DNA from: Pseudomonas sp. RIT409
GTDB lineage: Bacteria; Pseudomonadota; Gammaproteobacteria; Pseudomonadales; Pseudomonadaceae
DNA: 64,000 bases
Assembly (NCBI RefSeq): GCF_003052515.2
Contig: NZ_QARE02000008.1
Span: forward strand, 1 to 64,000
Direction of reading: 5' to 3'
Position 1 is the first letter of the stretch, and each line of letters opens with the position of its first letter. Under the pieces are notes generated by a model that saw nothing but the letters and a program-made list of their open reading frames with translations, was not told the DNA's origin and searched no databases. Below are positions 43,681 through 52,489 of the stretch, piece by piece. The translations under genes were made by a program, and so were the position numbers.

Positions 43681-44619
43681 TTACCGATGGGTGGCGTGGC
43701 CGCCCTTGAGGCCGAGCATTTGCCGGGCCTCGTCCGGAGTTGCGATCTCGAAGGACAGTGCTTCCAGAATGTGGCGCACCTTACGGACTTGCTCCGCATT
43801 GGTTTTTGCCTTGACGCCCTTGGCCAGATAAATGCTGTCTTCCAGGCCGACCCGTACATTACCGCCCATGATGGCGCTCATCGTGACAAAGGGGAGCTGA
43901 TGCCGCCCGGCGCCCAGGACGGAAAAGACGTAATTCTCCCGGCCGAACAACCGATCGGCGGTCGTTCGCATGAGCAACAGGTTCTCCGGATCTGCCCCCA
44001 AGCCGCCGAGAATGCCAAAGCAGCACTGGATGAACAGCGGCGGCTTCATCAGGCCTTGGGCCACGAAGTGCGCCAGGTTGTAGAGGTGCCCCACGTCATA
44101 GCACTCGAACTCGAATCGGGTGCCGTGTTCACCCAGTCCTTGCATGATCTGCTTGATGTCCTTGAAGGTGTTCTTGAACACCACATCCTCCATCCCTTCG
44201 ACGTGTTCCCGTTCCCACGCATGGGTCCAGGACGTGATCTTTCCGGCCATCGGATGGATCGAGAAGTTCATGGAGCCCATGTTCAGCGAACAGAGTTCGG
44301 GCCTGGCAACGCGCGGAAACGCCAGCCGCTCGGCCAGCGTCATTCGGGTGCTGCCGCCGGTGGTGATGTTGATGATCGCATCCGTCGCACGGGCGATGCC
44401 TGGGACAAACTGGCCGAACACTTCCGGATCCGGCGTCGGTCGGCCGTCAACGGGATCGCGCGCATGCAGGTGCAAGATCGCGGCACCGGCCTGGGCCGCT
44501 TCGATGGATTGTTCTTCGATTTGTGCGGGGGTGAGCGGAAGGTACTCGGACATGGACGGCGTGTGCGTCGCACCGGTGACGGCACAGGAAATGATGACCT
44601 TGCGGCTGGGCTGGCTCAT
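43681..44619 (-). CDS. BKACE-family beta-keto acid cleavage enzyme (DUF849)
   Basis: The 312-residue protein belongs to the BKACE family (beta-keto acid plus acetyl-CoA to acetoacetate plus acyl-CoA derivative; archetype Kce). The zinc-binding HLHARD motif has His50 and His52; VIISCAVTGATHTPSMSEYLP is the usual opening, and NITTGGST, LCSLNMGSMNF and FECYDVGHL, then IQCCFGILGGLGAD, follow. Natural substrates known for the family include 3-keto-5-aminohexanoate and dehydrocarnitine. ATG at 44619 was chosen because homologues start at this point. It is first of three genes and divergent from an AraC regulator; the substrate is undetermined. Confidence 0.9.
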   Translation of the reverse strand: MSQPSRKVIISCAVTGATHTPSMSEYLPLTPAQIEEQSIEAAQAGAAILHLHARDPVDGRPTPDPEVFGQFVPGIARATDAIINITTGGSTRMTLAERLAFPRVARPELCSLNMGSMNFSIHPMAGKITSWTHAWEREHVEGMEDVVFKNTFKDIKQIMQGLGEHGTRFEFECYDVGHLYNLAHFVAQGLMKPPLFIQCCFGILGGLGADPENLLLMRTTADRLFGRENYVFSVLGAGRHQLPFVTMSAIMGGNVRVGLEDSIYLAKGVKAKTNAEQVRKVRHILEALSFEIATPDEARQMLGLKGGHATHR

Positions 44620-44694
44620 GGGGACGACCTTGTTCTTATGGTAGAGGCCCAACCGGCTTGGCGCCGGCGGGCGATGAGCCCAGCTTATTGAGTT

Positions 44695-44740
44695 TTCGGG
44701 ATCACAGTAAGATCATTACCGGACAGCAATGAATCCCGAA
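44695..44740. promoter_or_regulatory. Inverted repeat between BKACE and araC genes
   Basis: TTCGGGAT (44695-44702) and ATCCCGAA (44733-44740) are perfect 8-bp inverted copies with a 30-bp spacer, so about 38 bp centre to centre (roughly 3.6 turns). They sit between the divergent BKACE and AraC starts and suit a regulator that binds as paired monomers. Function inferred. Confidence 0.45.
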
Positions 44741-44764
44741 GGGACATTCGAAGGAGTCCGGTCG

Positions 44765-45793
44765 ATGACGCGAAAACTGCCGCTGTTCAATGAGCGCATT
44801 TACGCGCCCTACAAGATTGCGGCGTTGGTGGAGGTCTTGAGCGAACAGGGCATTGCCCCCAGCGCCAGCCTGCAAGGTAGCGGGCTGGAAGAACATCAGA
44901 TCGCCGATGCCTCGGTGCTCACTTCGGTACGCCAGTACGCCGTCGTGTGCGGCAATGCCGTGTCGCTCTCGCGGGACCCGGCCACCCCCTTCAAGACCGG
45001 CGCGCGTCTTCACCTGTCGGCCTATGGCATGTACGGCTATGCGCTGATGTCATGCCTGTCACTGCGGGATTATTTCCGGTTAGGCGTCAAGTATCACGCA
45101 CTGGCCACCCCCACCCTGACCATCGAATGGCAGGAGTACGAACACGAGGCGGTGTGGACGTTTCCCGACGCGTCCACGCCCAGCCCTTCGAAAGCCATCA
45201 AACAGTTTTGGATCGAACAGCAATTCACCCAGCACGTCACCCACCTGCAGGATGTGTTCGGCCAGAGTTGCCCCCCGACCCAAGCCTGCTTTGCCTACCC
45301 TGCTCCGGCTCATTCCCACCTGTACTCGGAATACCTCGGTTGCCCATGCGTTTTCGATCATGATCGCTGCGAGTTGCGTTACGACAGCTCCATCCTCGAT
45401 CAGAAGCCCCATCTCGCGCATCCCCTCACCGCCGCCGTGCTGCAGGAGACTTGTGAACGCCTGATTGGCCAAGCCAAGGTGTCCACCGGCATTTCGGGTG
45501 AGGTGTATCAGATGATGATGCAGACACCGGGGTCTTTCCCCAGCATGGAGGACGTGGCCGAAGCACTGCACATGACCACCCGCAGCCTGCGCCGAAAGCT
45601 GCTCGATGAGCAGACGTCCTTCGCGGCGATCGTCGACGACGTGCGCTGCTCGCTGGCGACCGAGTACTTGAAGACCACCATGATGAGCACCGATGACATC
45701 GCGTTGCTGCTCGGCTTTACCGAACCGACCAACTTCCGAAGAGCCTTCAAGCGATGGACGGGACAGACGACCAAAGCCTATCGGCAGACCTGA
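44765..45793 (+). CDS. AraC-family regulator of BKACE cassette
   Basis: The 342-residue protein has an N-terminal arabinose-binding-type domain (PF12625-like; YAPYKIAALVEVLSEQGIAPSASLQGSGLEEHQIAD) and a C-terminal AraC helix-turn-helix (MEDVAEALHMTTRSLRRKLLDEQTSFAAIVDDVRCSLATEYLKTT, then DDIALLLGFTEPTNFRRAFKRWTGQTTKAYRQT). Such proteins regulate carnitine- and aromatic-related catabolism in Pseudomonas. ATG at 44765 has GGAG eight bases upstream; an earlier ATG at 44729 lacks this. It is divergent from the BKACE operon. Confidence 0.88.
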   Translation: MTRKLPLFNERIYAPYKIAALVEVLSEQGIAPSASLQGSGLEEHQIADASVLTSVRQYAVVCGNAVSLSRDPATPFKTGARLHLSAYGMYGYALMSCLSLRDYFRLGVKYHALATPTLTIEWQEYEHEAVWTFPDASTPSPSKAIKQFWIEQQFTQHVTHLQDVFGQSCPPTQACFAYPAPAHSHLYSEYLGCPCVFDHDRCELRYDSSILDQKPHLAHPLTAAVLQETCERLIGQAKVSTGISGEVYQMMMQTPGSFPSMEDVAEALHMTTRSLRRKLLDEQTSFAAIVDDVRCSLATEYLKTTMMSTDDIALLLGFTEPTNFRRAFKRWTGQTTKAYRQT

Positions 45794-45869
45794 CCCGCCC
45801 GCGGCGGTCACGGCCGCAGAGGCTGTCCCGCATGGAAGTCTGTCTGGAAACCAACCTCACCGCCGCTGC

Positions 45870-46685
45870 TCAGGGGTTCAGCCCGGCCTGTTGTTGCGCA
45901 CTCCATCGCGCGAGATTCGAATCCACGAGGGCCTGCGGCAAGGGGCTGGCGACGATCTTGCTCATCTCATCGCTGATGCGGTCGCGCAGGCTGCGGGGCA
46001 GGCAGCGCGAAGCGGGTGAAAGCGCCAAGTAAAGCCCCTCGCTGCTGACCGGTGGTTCCAACGCCTTGACCAGGCTGTCGATTCCGAGCGTCTTCGCCAA
46101 CGCGATACCGGGGTACTGTTCGAAGATCACGAAGTCATTGCGCTTGAGCATGAGTTTCTGGAAAGCCTGACTGGCGGTAGGCACAGCCTCGAGCGACAGA
46201 TGTTCGCTGGCGTAGTCGTCGAAGGCCTGACCGTAGCTATTGTTCACCAACGTGCCGCCGCTGTGGCCGATCAGATCGGCCCATTGATGGTAGGCGAACG
46301 CACCGTCCTTCCTCACCCAAACCATGCTCGGGGTGAAGAGAAAGGGAGGATCGATGAAGTCGAGCGTCCGTTCGCGCTCCTTTGTCAGGAAGTAGCCGGC
46401 AAGCATGTCAACCCGCCCTGCCTTGACCTCCTCCTGCGCCCGCGACCAAGGCCCAACGTAAACCACGTCGATCTGCAGGCCGAGCCGGGTGCCCAGTTGC
46501 TGGATCAGGTCGGCATTGGCACCGATGAGTCGCTCGGGGCGATCAGGGTCGCGCCACAAGTAGGGAGGGTACTCGGCATTGCCGGTGGCCGTCAGGTGAT
46601 CGCACCCCGATTGACTGGACGCGACGCCGGGGAACAGTAACAGGATCGCCAGGGAACCCACGCTGCACAGACCACGCCTGACCAT
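45870..46685 (-). CDS. Periplasmic solute-binding protein, family 3 (orphan)
   Basis: The 271-residue protein has a signal sequence (GLCSVGSLAILLLFPGVASS, cleavage about residue 24) and a family-3 solute-binding fold: SAEYPPYLWR-like opening (NAEYPPYLW), then LDFIDPPFLFTPSMVWVRK and the late LPRSLRDRISDEMSK. Such proteins bind amino acids or cation amines, or act as sensor inputs. No permease or ATPase is near, so it is an orphan. A second, diverged protein of the same class is next upstream on the same strand at 46746, with 60 bp between them. GGAGG precedes the ATG by six bases. Confidence 0.83.
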   Translation of the reverse strand: MVRRGLCSVGSLAILLLFPGVASSQSGCDHLTATGNAEYPPYLWRDPDRPERLIGANADLIQQLGTRLGLQIDVVYVGPWSRAQEEVKAGRVDMLAGYFLTKERERTLDFIDPPFLFTPSMVWVRKDGAFAYHQWADLIGHSGGTLVNNSYGQAFDDYASEHLSLEAVPTASQAFQKLMLKRNDFVIFEQYPGIALAKTLGIDSLVKALEPPVSSEGLYLALSPASRCLPRSLRDRISDEMSKIVASPLPQALVDSNLARWSAQQQAGLNP

Positions 46686-46745
46686 AGCGAACCTCCGAGG
46701 AAAACTCGTATCCGGGCGCTCCGCCCGTACCTGTTGCGCGGTGGC

Positions 46746-47540
46746 TCAATCGGTGATCGATCCCGCTCCGCCATCGAGCCACTTCTTCACCACCGCGTCA
46801 TACGTGCCGTTGGCCCGAACCTGCTCCAACGCCCGCCTGTAGCGCTCAACCACTGCATCAGGCGTGCCGAGACTGAACGCCATGTAGAGCCCTTCGGGAT
46901 TGGACAGATCCGGTAACGCGAGCGAGCGCACCATGGTGCGGGGATCGTCGCCATTCTTGCGCATCAAGCTGATGGCATTCAGCTCATTGGAAATCCACAA
47001 TTCGACATGGTCCACTTTGAGCTTGTGGTAGTTGTGCTCGTACATGCTGCTCGACTGCAACTGCTTGCCCAGTTCAAAGCCATGGGCCAGCAGATACTGC
47101 TCGCCAACATCCTGGTTGACGGTCGCAATCTGATAACGCTTGGCCTCCTCCAGCGAGCCGAGCACGATCGGTCGTTCGGCCAGGCTGAACAGGAACCATG
47201 AAGTGGGGGCTATCGCACCGACCCACTTGAACAAATGCTCGCGCTGCGGGGTTCGGGCGATGGAGTAGATCAGCACGTTATCGGCATGCAGAGCGAGGTC
47301 GTAAGCGCGAGCCCAAGGCAGGACTTCGATGCGAGGGGAAGTCCCCACGGTGTCCATGACCGCTTGCACGATCTCGGTGCTCAACCCGGTGACCTTGCCA
47401 TGCTCCAGCATGTTGTACGGCGCAAGGTTTTCGGTGACGACCCGAAGGGGTGCCGTCGATGAATCCGCGGCGAGCGTGGCTCCCAGGACGCTCAGTCCCA
47501 ACAGGAAAAACAAACCTTTTACGCACTTCAGCCGGGGCAT
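46746..47540 (-). CDS. Periplasmic solute-binding protein, family 3 (orphan, second copy)
   Basis: The 264-residue protein has an N-terminal signal (MPRLKCVKGLFFLLGLSVLGATLAA) and the family-3 opening LRVVTENLAPYNMLEHGKVTGLSTEIVQAVMDTVG, then LPWARAYDLAL and a YSIARTPQREHLFKWVGAIAP region. Similar proteins occur as periplasmic sensors or transport receptors. ATG at 47540 places the signal peptide at the N-terminus; a longer frame begins 17 codons upstream. Its downstream neighbour is a related but distinct protein, and no membrane components are present. Confidence 0.8.
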   Translation of the reverse strand: MPRLKCVKGLFFLLGLSVLGATLAADSSTAPLRVVTENLAPYNMLEHGKVTGLSTEIVQAVMDTVGTSPRIEVLPWARAYDLALHADNVLIYSIARTPQREHLFKWVGAIAPTSWFLFSLAERPIVLGSLEEAKRYQIATVNQDVGEQYLLAHGFELGKQLQSSSMYEHNYHKLKVDHVELWISNELNAISLMRKNGDDPRTMVRSLALPDLSNPEGLYMAFSLGTPDAVVERYRRALEQVRANGTYDAVVKKWLDGGAGSITD

Positions 47541-47804
47541 GGACCAGGTCTCATCACGACGTCGAGAGGTCATTGGGTGCTCACAGCGCAAGTACCTTGC
47601 TCAGCCTGTCCAGCGCCGAAGAGGCCAAGTTGCGCTTCATCACAGGTTAGAAATCCGGAAACGCCCAGGTTCCATCGAATGCACCGGAAGGCACAGCGGC
47701 GTGCACGTTGATCATCGCCTTGGCTCGGCCCCGGTCGAACGCCCTCAGGCGAAGCAGAACCAGACGAAAGCACTGCTACTGCCCACTCCGCGTGCCAAGG
47801 GGGA

Positions 47805-48272
47805 TCACTCGCTGGCCTTGAAAACCAGTTCGCCCTTGCGCCATTTCGCCGCCTTGGCGGTGGCAGCCTTGAGTACCTTGCTCAAGCCCAACTGAATCTG
47901 CTCATGGGCCGCGAACACCATGAACACCGTATTGGATTCCTTGAAGACGATGCCATGACCTTCCGGCACATCGACGAACGCGTATTCGCCCAAGCCATAG
48001 ATGGTCATCTTGATTTCACGAAAGCGGATTTCGAACTTGCCGCCTTCACGGCTCGGCAGCACGGCTGCGCGAAAATGGTCGCCGACCTTGAGTTCCAGAC
48101 GGGGCTTGTCATCGACCACCATGGCGGTTTCGGTGTCGATTTCCGACATGTAGATCCCTTCGGGAGACTGCTCAATGACATAAACGAAACGTGCCTGGAA
48201 CTGCTTCACCAACTGCGCGCGCAAATCTCCAAGCACGAATAACGCATGGGTTTCCAGATTACTGACGGCCAA
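47805..48272 (-). CDS. Conserved-looking cytoplasmic protein, unknown function
   Basis: The C-terminal part of a longer open frame has clear protein-like composition: AVSNLETHALFVLGDLRAQLVKQFQARFVYVIEQSPEGIYM, EIDTETAMVVDDKPRLELKVGDHFRAAVLPS, FEIRFREIKMTIYG, NTVFMVFAAHEQIQLGL and a basic tail WRKGELVFKASE. The N-terminal extension to 48518 looks non-coding. A TTG at 48272 with GGGAG eight bases upstream is the best start, giving 155 residues. I do not recognise a family; a beta-rich N-terminus and a helical, Ala/Lys-rich C-terminus are visible. Confidence 0.7.
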   Translation of the reverse strand: MAVSNLETHALFVLGDLRAQLVKQFQARFVYVIEQSPEGIYMSEIDTETAMVVDDKPRLELKVGDHFRAAVLPSREGGKFEIRFREIKMTIYGLGEYAFVDVPEGHGIVFKESNTVFMVFAAHEQIQLGLSKVLKAATAKAAKWRKGELVFKASE

Positions 48273-48596
48273 TGTACCAACTCCCAACCAGATATGAACT
48301 CGCCCGGCAACTGGCCAGGCAAGGATGTAGACAAGAACGAAAACGGTGCGCCCCCTGCGGACGGGCGCTGGCGTGACCCGGGATTCTACCGGCTGAGAGT
48401 CTATACGGGATACAGGCCTTTCGTCCGTAATGTCGCATTTTCTGTACACGAACGCCGGTCCGAAGCTGTGTGCAATCGGGCATCGCCCGTTTGTGCAACG
48501 GCTGAAACGTTCACGCAATTACCTCGAACTCTCGTTCGGTGAATGCACTCACATGCAACGTAATGCTGACCAACGACCCCATCAACCGGAGCTGCC
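48273..48596. other. 324-bp gap without a recognisable gene
   Basis: The gap separates the divergent gene at 47805 from the DUF2789 gene. It is GC-rich in its left part and AT-rich in its right part (around 48420-48560), where the promoter of the DUF2789 gene is expected. I see no convincing coding frame. Confidence 0.5.
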
Positions 48597-48836
48597 ATGG
48601 AAACCACCCTTACTCTCGAAAACCTCTTCGACCAACTGGGACTGGCGTCGGATGAAGCCAGTATCGATGCATTCATCGGCGCACACCCACTGCCCGAGAA
48701 CGTCAAGCTGGTGGATGCCGACTTCTGGACGCCACAGCAAGCGCGTTTCTTGAAAGAGGAACTGATTGAAGACGCCGACTGGGCTTTGGCAGTGGATGAA
48801 CTCAATGTCCGTTTGCATAGCAACGAAAACAGGTGA
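48597..48836 (+). CDS. DUF2789 domain protein
   Basis: The 79-residue protein, METTLTLENLFDQLGLASDEASIDAFIGAHPLPENVKL..., matches DUF2789, a small family of Pseudomonas and relatives with the pattern LFxQLGLxSxxxxIxxFIxxHPLP and FWxPxQAxFLxEELxxDADWA. Function is unknown. GGAG lies six bases before the ATG. A hairpin terminator follows its stop. Confidence 0.88.
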   Translation: METTLTLENLFDQLGLASDEASIDAFIGAHPLPENVKLVDADFWTPQQARFLKEELIEDADWALAVDELNVRLHSNENR

Positions 48837-48849
48837 TACCACAGCGCGG

Positions 48850-48869
48850 GGCGACATGAACATGTCGCC
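48850..48869 (+). terminator. Rho-independent terminator after DUF2789 gene
   Basis: GGCGACAT-GAAC-ATGTCGCC is a perfect 8-bp stem 13 bp after the DUF2789 stop, followed by TCGCCTTTAT. It lies in the 39-bp space before the convergent DUF2235 gene, and may serve both. Confidence 0.7.
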
Positions 48870-48875
48870 TCGCCT

Positions 48876-50342
48876 TTATCGTGGGTAGCCTGGCTGGCTC
48901 AGGTTCAGGAAGCCTTGACGGCCATTCAGCGCCGGCGCATGAACGAACAGGCTGTCCACCAACGCACCACGTCGTCCAATGGACGCATTCCAATGAGCGG
49001 AGCAGTGAATATAACGCCAATACAACATTTGCGTGTCCTTCGGGCTGAGCGGATCGCCCTCTCCGCGCGCATACGCCATTAACTTTTCGGCGATGCCCTT
49101 CAACTCTGGCGGCAGACTCAAGTCGGCGGTGTCGGGAACGGGCAGGAAGGGAACGCCTTCATCACAGGCCAATGCGTGCATCACGCGCAGATACACCCGA
49201 GACAAATGCCCGAACACGCGACGCTCGAGCTTGACACTCGCCACCACAGTCTTCATGCCATGACCGCGGTGAACCATGCGCTCGAAACATTCGATGCCCA
49301 CGGAAGCTGTACTGTCCAGCGGGTCGATCCATCGGTGCGCGTCGAGCCTGCCTAACTCGTCGTGAGTCTGTAGCCAGGCGTCAGTGGCATCGTAGGGCGT
49401 ACTGGCACTGACCAGGCTGCGCCGAGGGCGCGTCAAGGACACCCTCTCCACACTTTGCGGCTGATACCCACCGCCAATATCGGAATGGCTGCCCGGGAGC
49501 ACGATTTCACGCGACCAACCGGGCGTGATGTGGTTCAAGGCGAAGTTGCGACGATGCTCATCCCCCGCCACCAGATGAATCACCTGCTGCGCGCACCCTG
49601 GAGGCAGAAACAGGTTGACGCGGGCATTCACCCCGTCCCTTACGTTCCCCAGATCCGACAGCCCGCCCACGGCCGCCACGGTGTCGAACAAGCCGATCAC
49701 CTTCAGTTGGATGCAATTGGCTCCCCAGGAAAAGCCTGGCGCCAATGCCAGCCTCCCGGACCGCAGCAGCAGGTCCACTTCCCCACGCGATTGTTTGAGC
49801 ACTTCATTGGCCAGATGGCGCGCCGCTGCGGCGCCACGACTAAAGCCGAACAGATCCAGCTCGAGTGCGGCAATCACGCAATGCGGATTGCTGGCGGAAA
49901 AAGCCTGCAGCGCCTCGTCGATCTTTTTGATGCTGCGGGACACTTTTGCGAGCACCCCCGTATTTCCGCGCCCGAACCCCAAGCCCGACACCCGGGAGTC
50001 GCGGCCGCCGGAAGACGTGCCAATGCCACTGACGTACACCGATCGATAGGCTCTGAGCCCTTTTCCGTCGTTACGCGCGACGGGCTGGTCGCGGTACAGA
50101 TCAGCCAGTCGGGCGATGTTGGTCAGGTCGTTGCTGTAGCTGCTGCCGGGGTCGGAATGCCGTCCCCCGCACTCTTTGATATGCGCACCGTTGTAGATTT
50201 CAGCCATGGCCTGACAGTCGGCGCCAATCTGGCTGTTGATGCGGTTGTTGCCCGTGCCGTCAAAGAACACGCCGATACGTACAGTGACATCCAGGGCTCC
50301 GGTGGAGCCGCTGGGCCCAGTACCTGAATGCAAAGCTGTCAT
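48876..50342 (-). CDS. DUF2235 hydrolase, Tle1-like phospholipase
   Basis: The 488-residue protein has the DUF2235 alpha/beta-hydrolase features of type VI lipase effector Tle1: FFDGTGNN at residues 26-33, GFSRGAAAAR with nucleophile Ser168 (GxSxG), FDTVA at 219-223 and GSHSDIGGGY with Asp288. Tle1 proteins are phospholipase A2 enzymes delivered by type VI secretion. No VgrG, PAAR, Hcp or recognisable immunity lipoprotein is within the window, and the neighbouring genes are chemoreceptor and DUF2789. It has no signal peptide. The gene could be an orphan effector, or an intracellular DUF2235 enzyme. The 5' end borders an AT-rich spacer. Confidence 0.88.
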   Translation of the reverse strand: MTALHSGTGPSGSTGALDVTVRIGVFFDGTGNNRINSQIGADCQAMAEIYNGAHIKECGGRHSDPGSSYSNDLTNIARLADLYRDQPVARNDGKGLRAYRSVYVSGIGTSSGGRDSRVSGLGFGRGNTGVLAKVSRSIKKIDEALQAFSASNPHCVIAALELDLFGFSRGAAAARHLANEVLKQSRGEVDLLLRSGRLALAPGFSWGANCIQLKVIGLFDTVAAVGGLSDLGNVRDGVNARVNLFLPPGCAQQVIHLVAGDEHRRNFALNHITPGWSREIVLPGSHSDIGGGYQPQSVERVSLTRPRRSLVSASTPYDATDAWLQTHDELGRLDAHRWIDPLDSTASVGIECFERMVHRGHGMKTVVASVKLERRVFGHLSRVYLRVMHALACDEGVPFLPVPDTADLSLPPELKGIAEKLMAYARGEGDPLSPKDTQMLYWRYIHCSAHWNASIGRRGALVDSLFVHAPALNGRQGFLNLSQPGYPR

Positions 50343-50662
50343 AACTCAATCACCTGTGAGTAACGATTAAAAGCCAGATGGTTAATATCTGGTCATATAA
50401 CCCACAGAATGCGAGTCCTAGAGACTCCGTCAATACAGTAAGAAAGCTTTCAGAAAAGCCCTACTTAAATATCAGACCGTTAAGCAAGCGCGACAACTAA
50501 ATCCTACAGTGTGCGCTTGAAAGAGCACCAAACGGCCCACGCAACTAAACGAAAAACAGGCACAACCACAATAATTAAATATTGTTTCGCTCCATTATTC
50601 GTAACTCGAAATAACGAAAGAACAGCGACCTCCGCTGCTCTTCGTCACATTTGGCAAACGGT
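50343..50662. other. AT-rich spacer with inverted repeat, upstream of Tle1-like gene
   Basis: This gap is clearly richer in A/T than the rest of the window. CCAGAT-N7-ATCTGG (50374-50392) is a perfect 6-bp-arm inverted repeat 32 bp before the DUF2235 start, perhaps an operator. I find no convincing coding frame, including for an immunity protein. The A/T content suggests acquired DNA or a silenced promoter (inference). Confidence 0.5.
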
Positions 50663-52300
50663 TCAGGCGGCCGGCTCGTTCTTGTTCTCCGGTTTGTACC
50701 CCAGCCGCAAGCCGCCCCAGTGTCGGCCTTTGACCATGATAGGCACGGACAGATCGTGCATCAGCTCGCCGGTGTCGCGGGTGTAGGTCTGCAACAGCAC
50801 CGGTTGTTGATGGCTGCCACAGCGAATGCCGGTGCGGTCGTCGAACTTGCGCTTGCTGCGGTTGCGCACCGTATCGACACTGACATCGCCGGTCAGGGGC
50901 TGGTTGAAGGCCTGATTGTGGGTTGGCACGTAACCTTGAGGTGTGCAGGCGATGGCGAACACCAGGCCTTCATGACGCTTGAGCAACGGTTCTTGAAGGG
51001 CGGGCAGTACCTGATCGGTGTATCGATCGAAGCGGGTCTGATACCGGGTGGGCGAGGTATTGGGGATCGGCTGATAACTGCGGTCGAACAAATCCTCCAG
51101 GCTGACACGACGCTGGTCGATGTCCTGCTCGAACTGCCGGGCGATCTGGGCGGCCCCTTCTCGCGCCAAGTCGTATATCCGCTGGTGATAATCGTCCAGC
51201 CCCACTTGCGCCAGGCGCTCGCTGATGGTTTCCGCCTGCCCTTCCATCTGCACCGCCGATTGCGCCAGGTGGCGGGTCTGGTCATCGCTGATGGCCAAGT
51301 CGCCGCGCATCTGTTCGACCGCGACGAACAGACTGCTCAATTGTGCCTGGTTATTCTCGGCCCCGGTCGCGATCTCGCTGACTTGCCCCTCTACCCCGGC
51401 TGCCAGTTGCGCAATGCCTGCCAATTGCCGCCCGGTCATCTCGACCTGCTCGACGCCGCTGCCAAGGTCAGCGGAAAGCTGACGAATCTGCTCGACCACT
51501 TGCGCGGTGCGTTGCTGAATGTCGGCCACCATTTCCCCGACTTCGCCGGTGGCCGTTGCCGTGCGCCCGGCCAGCCCGCGCACCTCATCGGCCACGACGG
51601 CAAAACCGCGCCCATGTTCGCCAGCCCGGGCGGCTTCGATGGCGGCGTTGAGCGCCAACAGGTTGGTCTGGCTGGCAATGGACTGAATGACCGCCGTCAC
51701 CCGCTGAATGTCTTCGCTGCGCTGGCTGAGGGCTTCGATCAGTTGACGGCTGTTGTCCGCGCGTTCGCTGAGCTGGTGCATCAAGGCAATGGATTCGTTG
51801 AGCACCGTCAGCCCCGAATCGCTGCTGTGACGGACCTCGCTGGCCGCCCCGAGCGCTTGCTGACTCAACGACGAGGTCGCGCGTTCGGTGGTGATCATGA
51901 CGTCAGCGCTGCTGACGATCTGCTCCGCGGCGCTGACCTGAGACTGCAGCCGTGCCGCCAACTGCTTCACGGAAAACGCCACCGCTGCTGCTGACAGCGC
52001 ATTGTGGCTGGTGCTGCGGGACAAATCGCGCGTCAGCCGGCCGAGGGCATCGTCCGAGGTGACCACCGGCAATGACGCGGCAGGGCGGAGGAGCACGCGG
52101 GGCAGCCAGAGAATCAGCAGTGCCAGCGGCAACCCGACATAGGCTGAAACTGCGGCCCAGATCATCGCCGCGAACAGCACAGCCAGCGCGAGACTTTGCA
52201 GGACAGGCACCTGCCAGCCAGGAGAAGCGTTAGGGGATTGAGCGCGTGTCGGTTGCGCCTGCGAAGAAAGCATCCCTGTGTGACTGCCATTGATCGCCAT
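50663..52300 (-). CDS. Methyl-accepting chemotaxis protein with C-terminal sensor-like region
   Basis: The 545-residue protein has two adjacent membrane helices near residues 33-70 ([41 protein letters not shown]), followed by a cytoplasmic MCP signalling domain with the tip [35 protein letters not shown] about residues 206-240. The last roughly 175 residues (about 370-545), after the signalling region, hold an extra domain ([31 protein letters not shown], then [15 protein letters not shown]) that resembles a Cache-like sensor placed at the C-terminus. This reverses the usual order, in which the sensor precedes the signalling domain. Confidence 0.88.
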   Translation of the reverse strand: MAINGSHTGMLSSQAQPTRAQSPNASPGWQVPVLQSLALAVLFAAMIWAAVSAYVGLPLALLILWLPRVLLRPAASLPVVTSDDALGRLTRDLSRSTSHNALSAAAVAFSVKQLAARLQSQVSAAEQIVSSADVMITTERATSSLSQQALGAASEVRHSSDSGLTVLNESIALMHQLSERADNSRQLIEALSQRSEDIQRVTAVIQSIASQTNLLALNAAIEAARAGEHGRGFAVVADEVRGLAGRTATATGEVGEMVADIQQRTAQVVEQIRQLSADLGSGVEQVEMTGRQLAGIAQLAAGVEGQVSEIATGAENNQAQLSSLFVAVEQMRGDLAISDDQTRHLAQSAVQMEGQAETISERLAQVGLDDYHQRIYDLAREGAAQIARQFEQDIDQRRVSLEDLFDRSYQPIPNTSPTRYQTRFDRYTDQVLPALQEPLLKRHEGLVFAIACTPQGYVPTHNQAFNQPLTGDVSVDTVRNRSKRKFDDRTGIRCGSHQQPVLLQTYTRDTGELMHDLSVPIMVKGRHWGGLRLGYKPENKNEPAA

Positions 52301-52437
52301 ATCCGTGCCCCACCCTGCTTATCATTATTTTGAAAGCATTAAACGTCAGATGGCGGCCATGCGCCATGAGCCGTTGGTGGTAGTCGGTCGGATTTTGGAT
52401 GGCGGACAGGAAATCCCCGGCAAATCCCGGGCGACAA

Positions 52438-52472
52438 AAAGCCCGACTGTCGATTCACGGCAGCCGGGCTTT
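52438..52472 (-). terminator. Rho-independent terminator after DksA-like gene
   Basis: On the minus strand AAAGCCCGGCTG, an 11-nt loop and CAGTCGGGCTTTTTG form a stem with one mismatch followed by a T-run, 18 bp after the stop of the gene at 52490. Confidence 0.85.
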
Positions 52473-52489
52473 CGAAACCTTTCGACGAA

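Noticed and set aside
50651..51994. 447-residue plus-strand frame inside the chemoreceptor gene
   Set aside because: Antisense shadow; the receptor frame has all MCP motifs.
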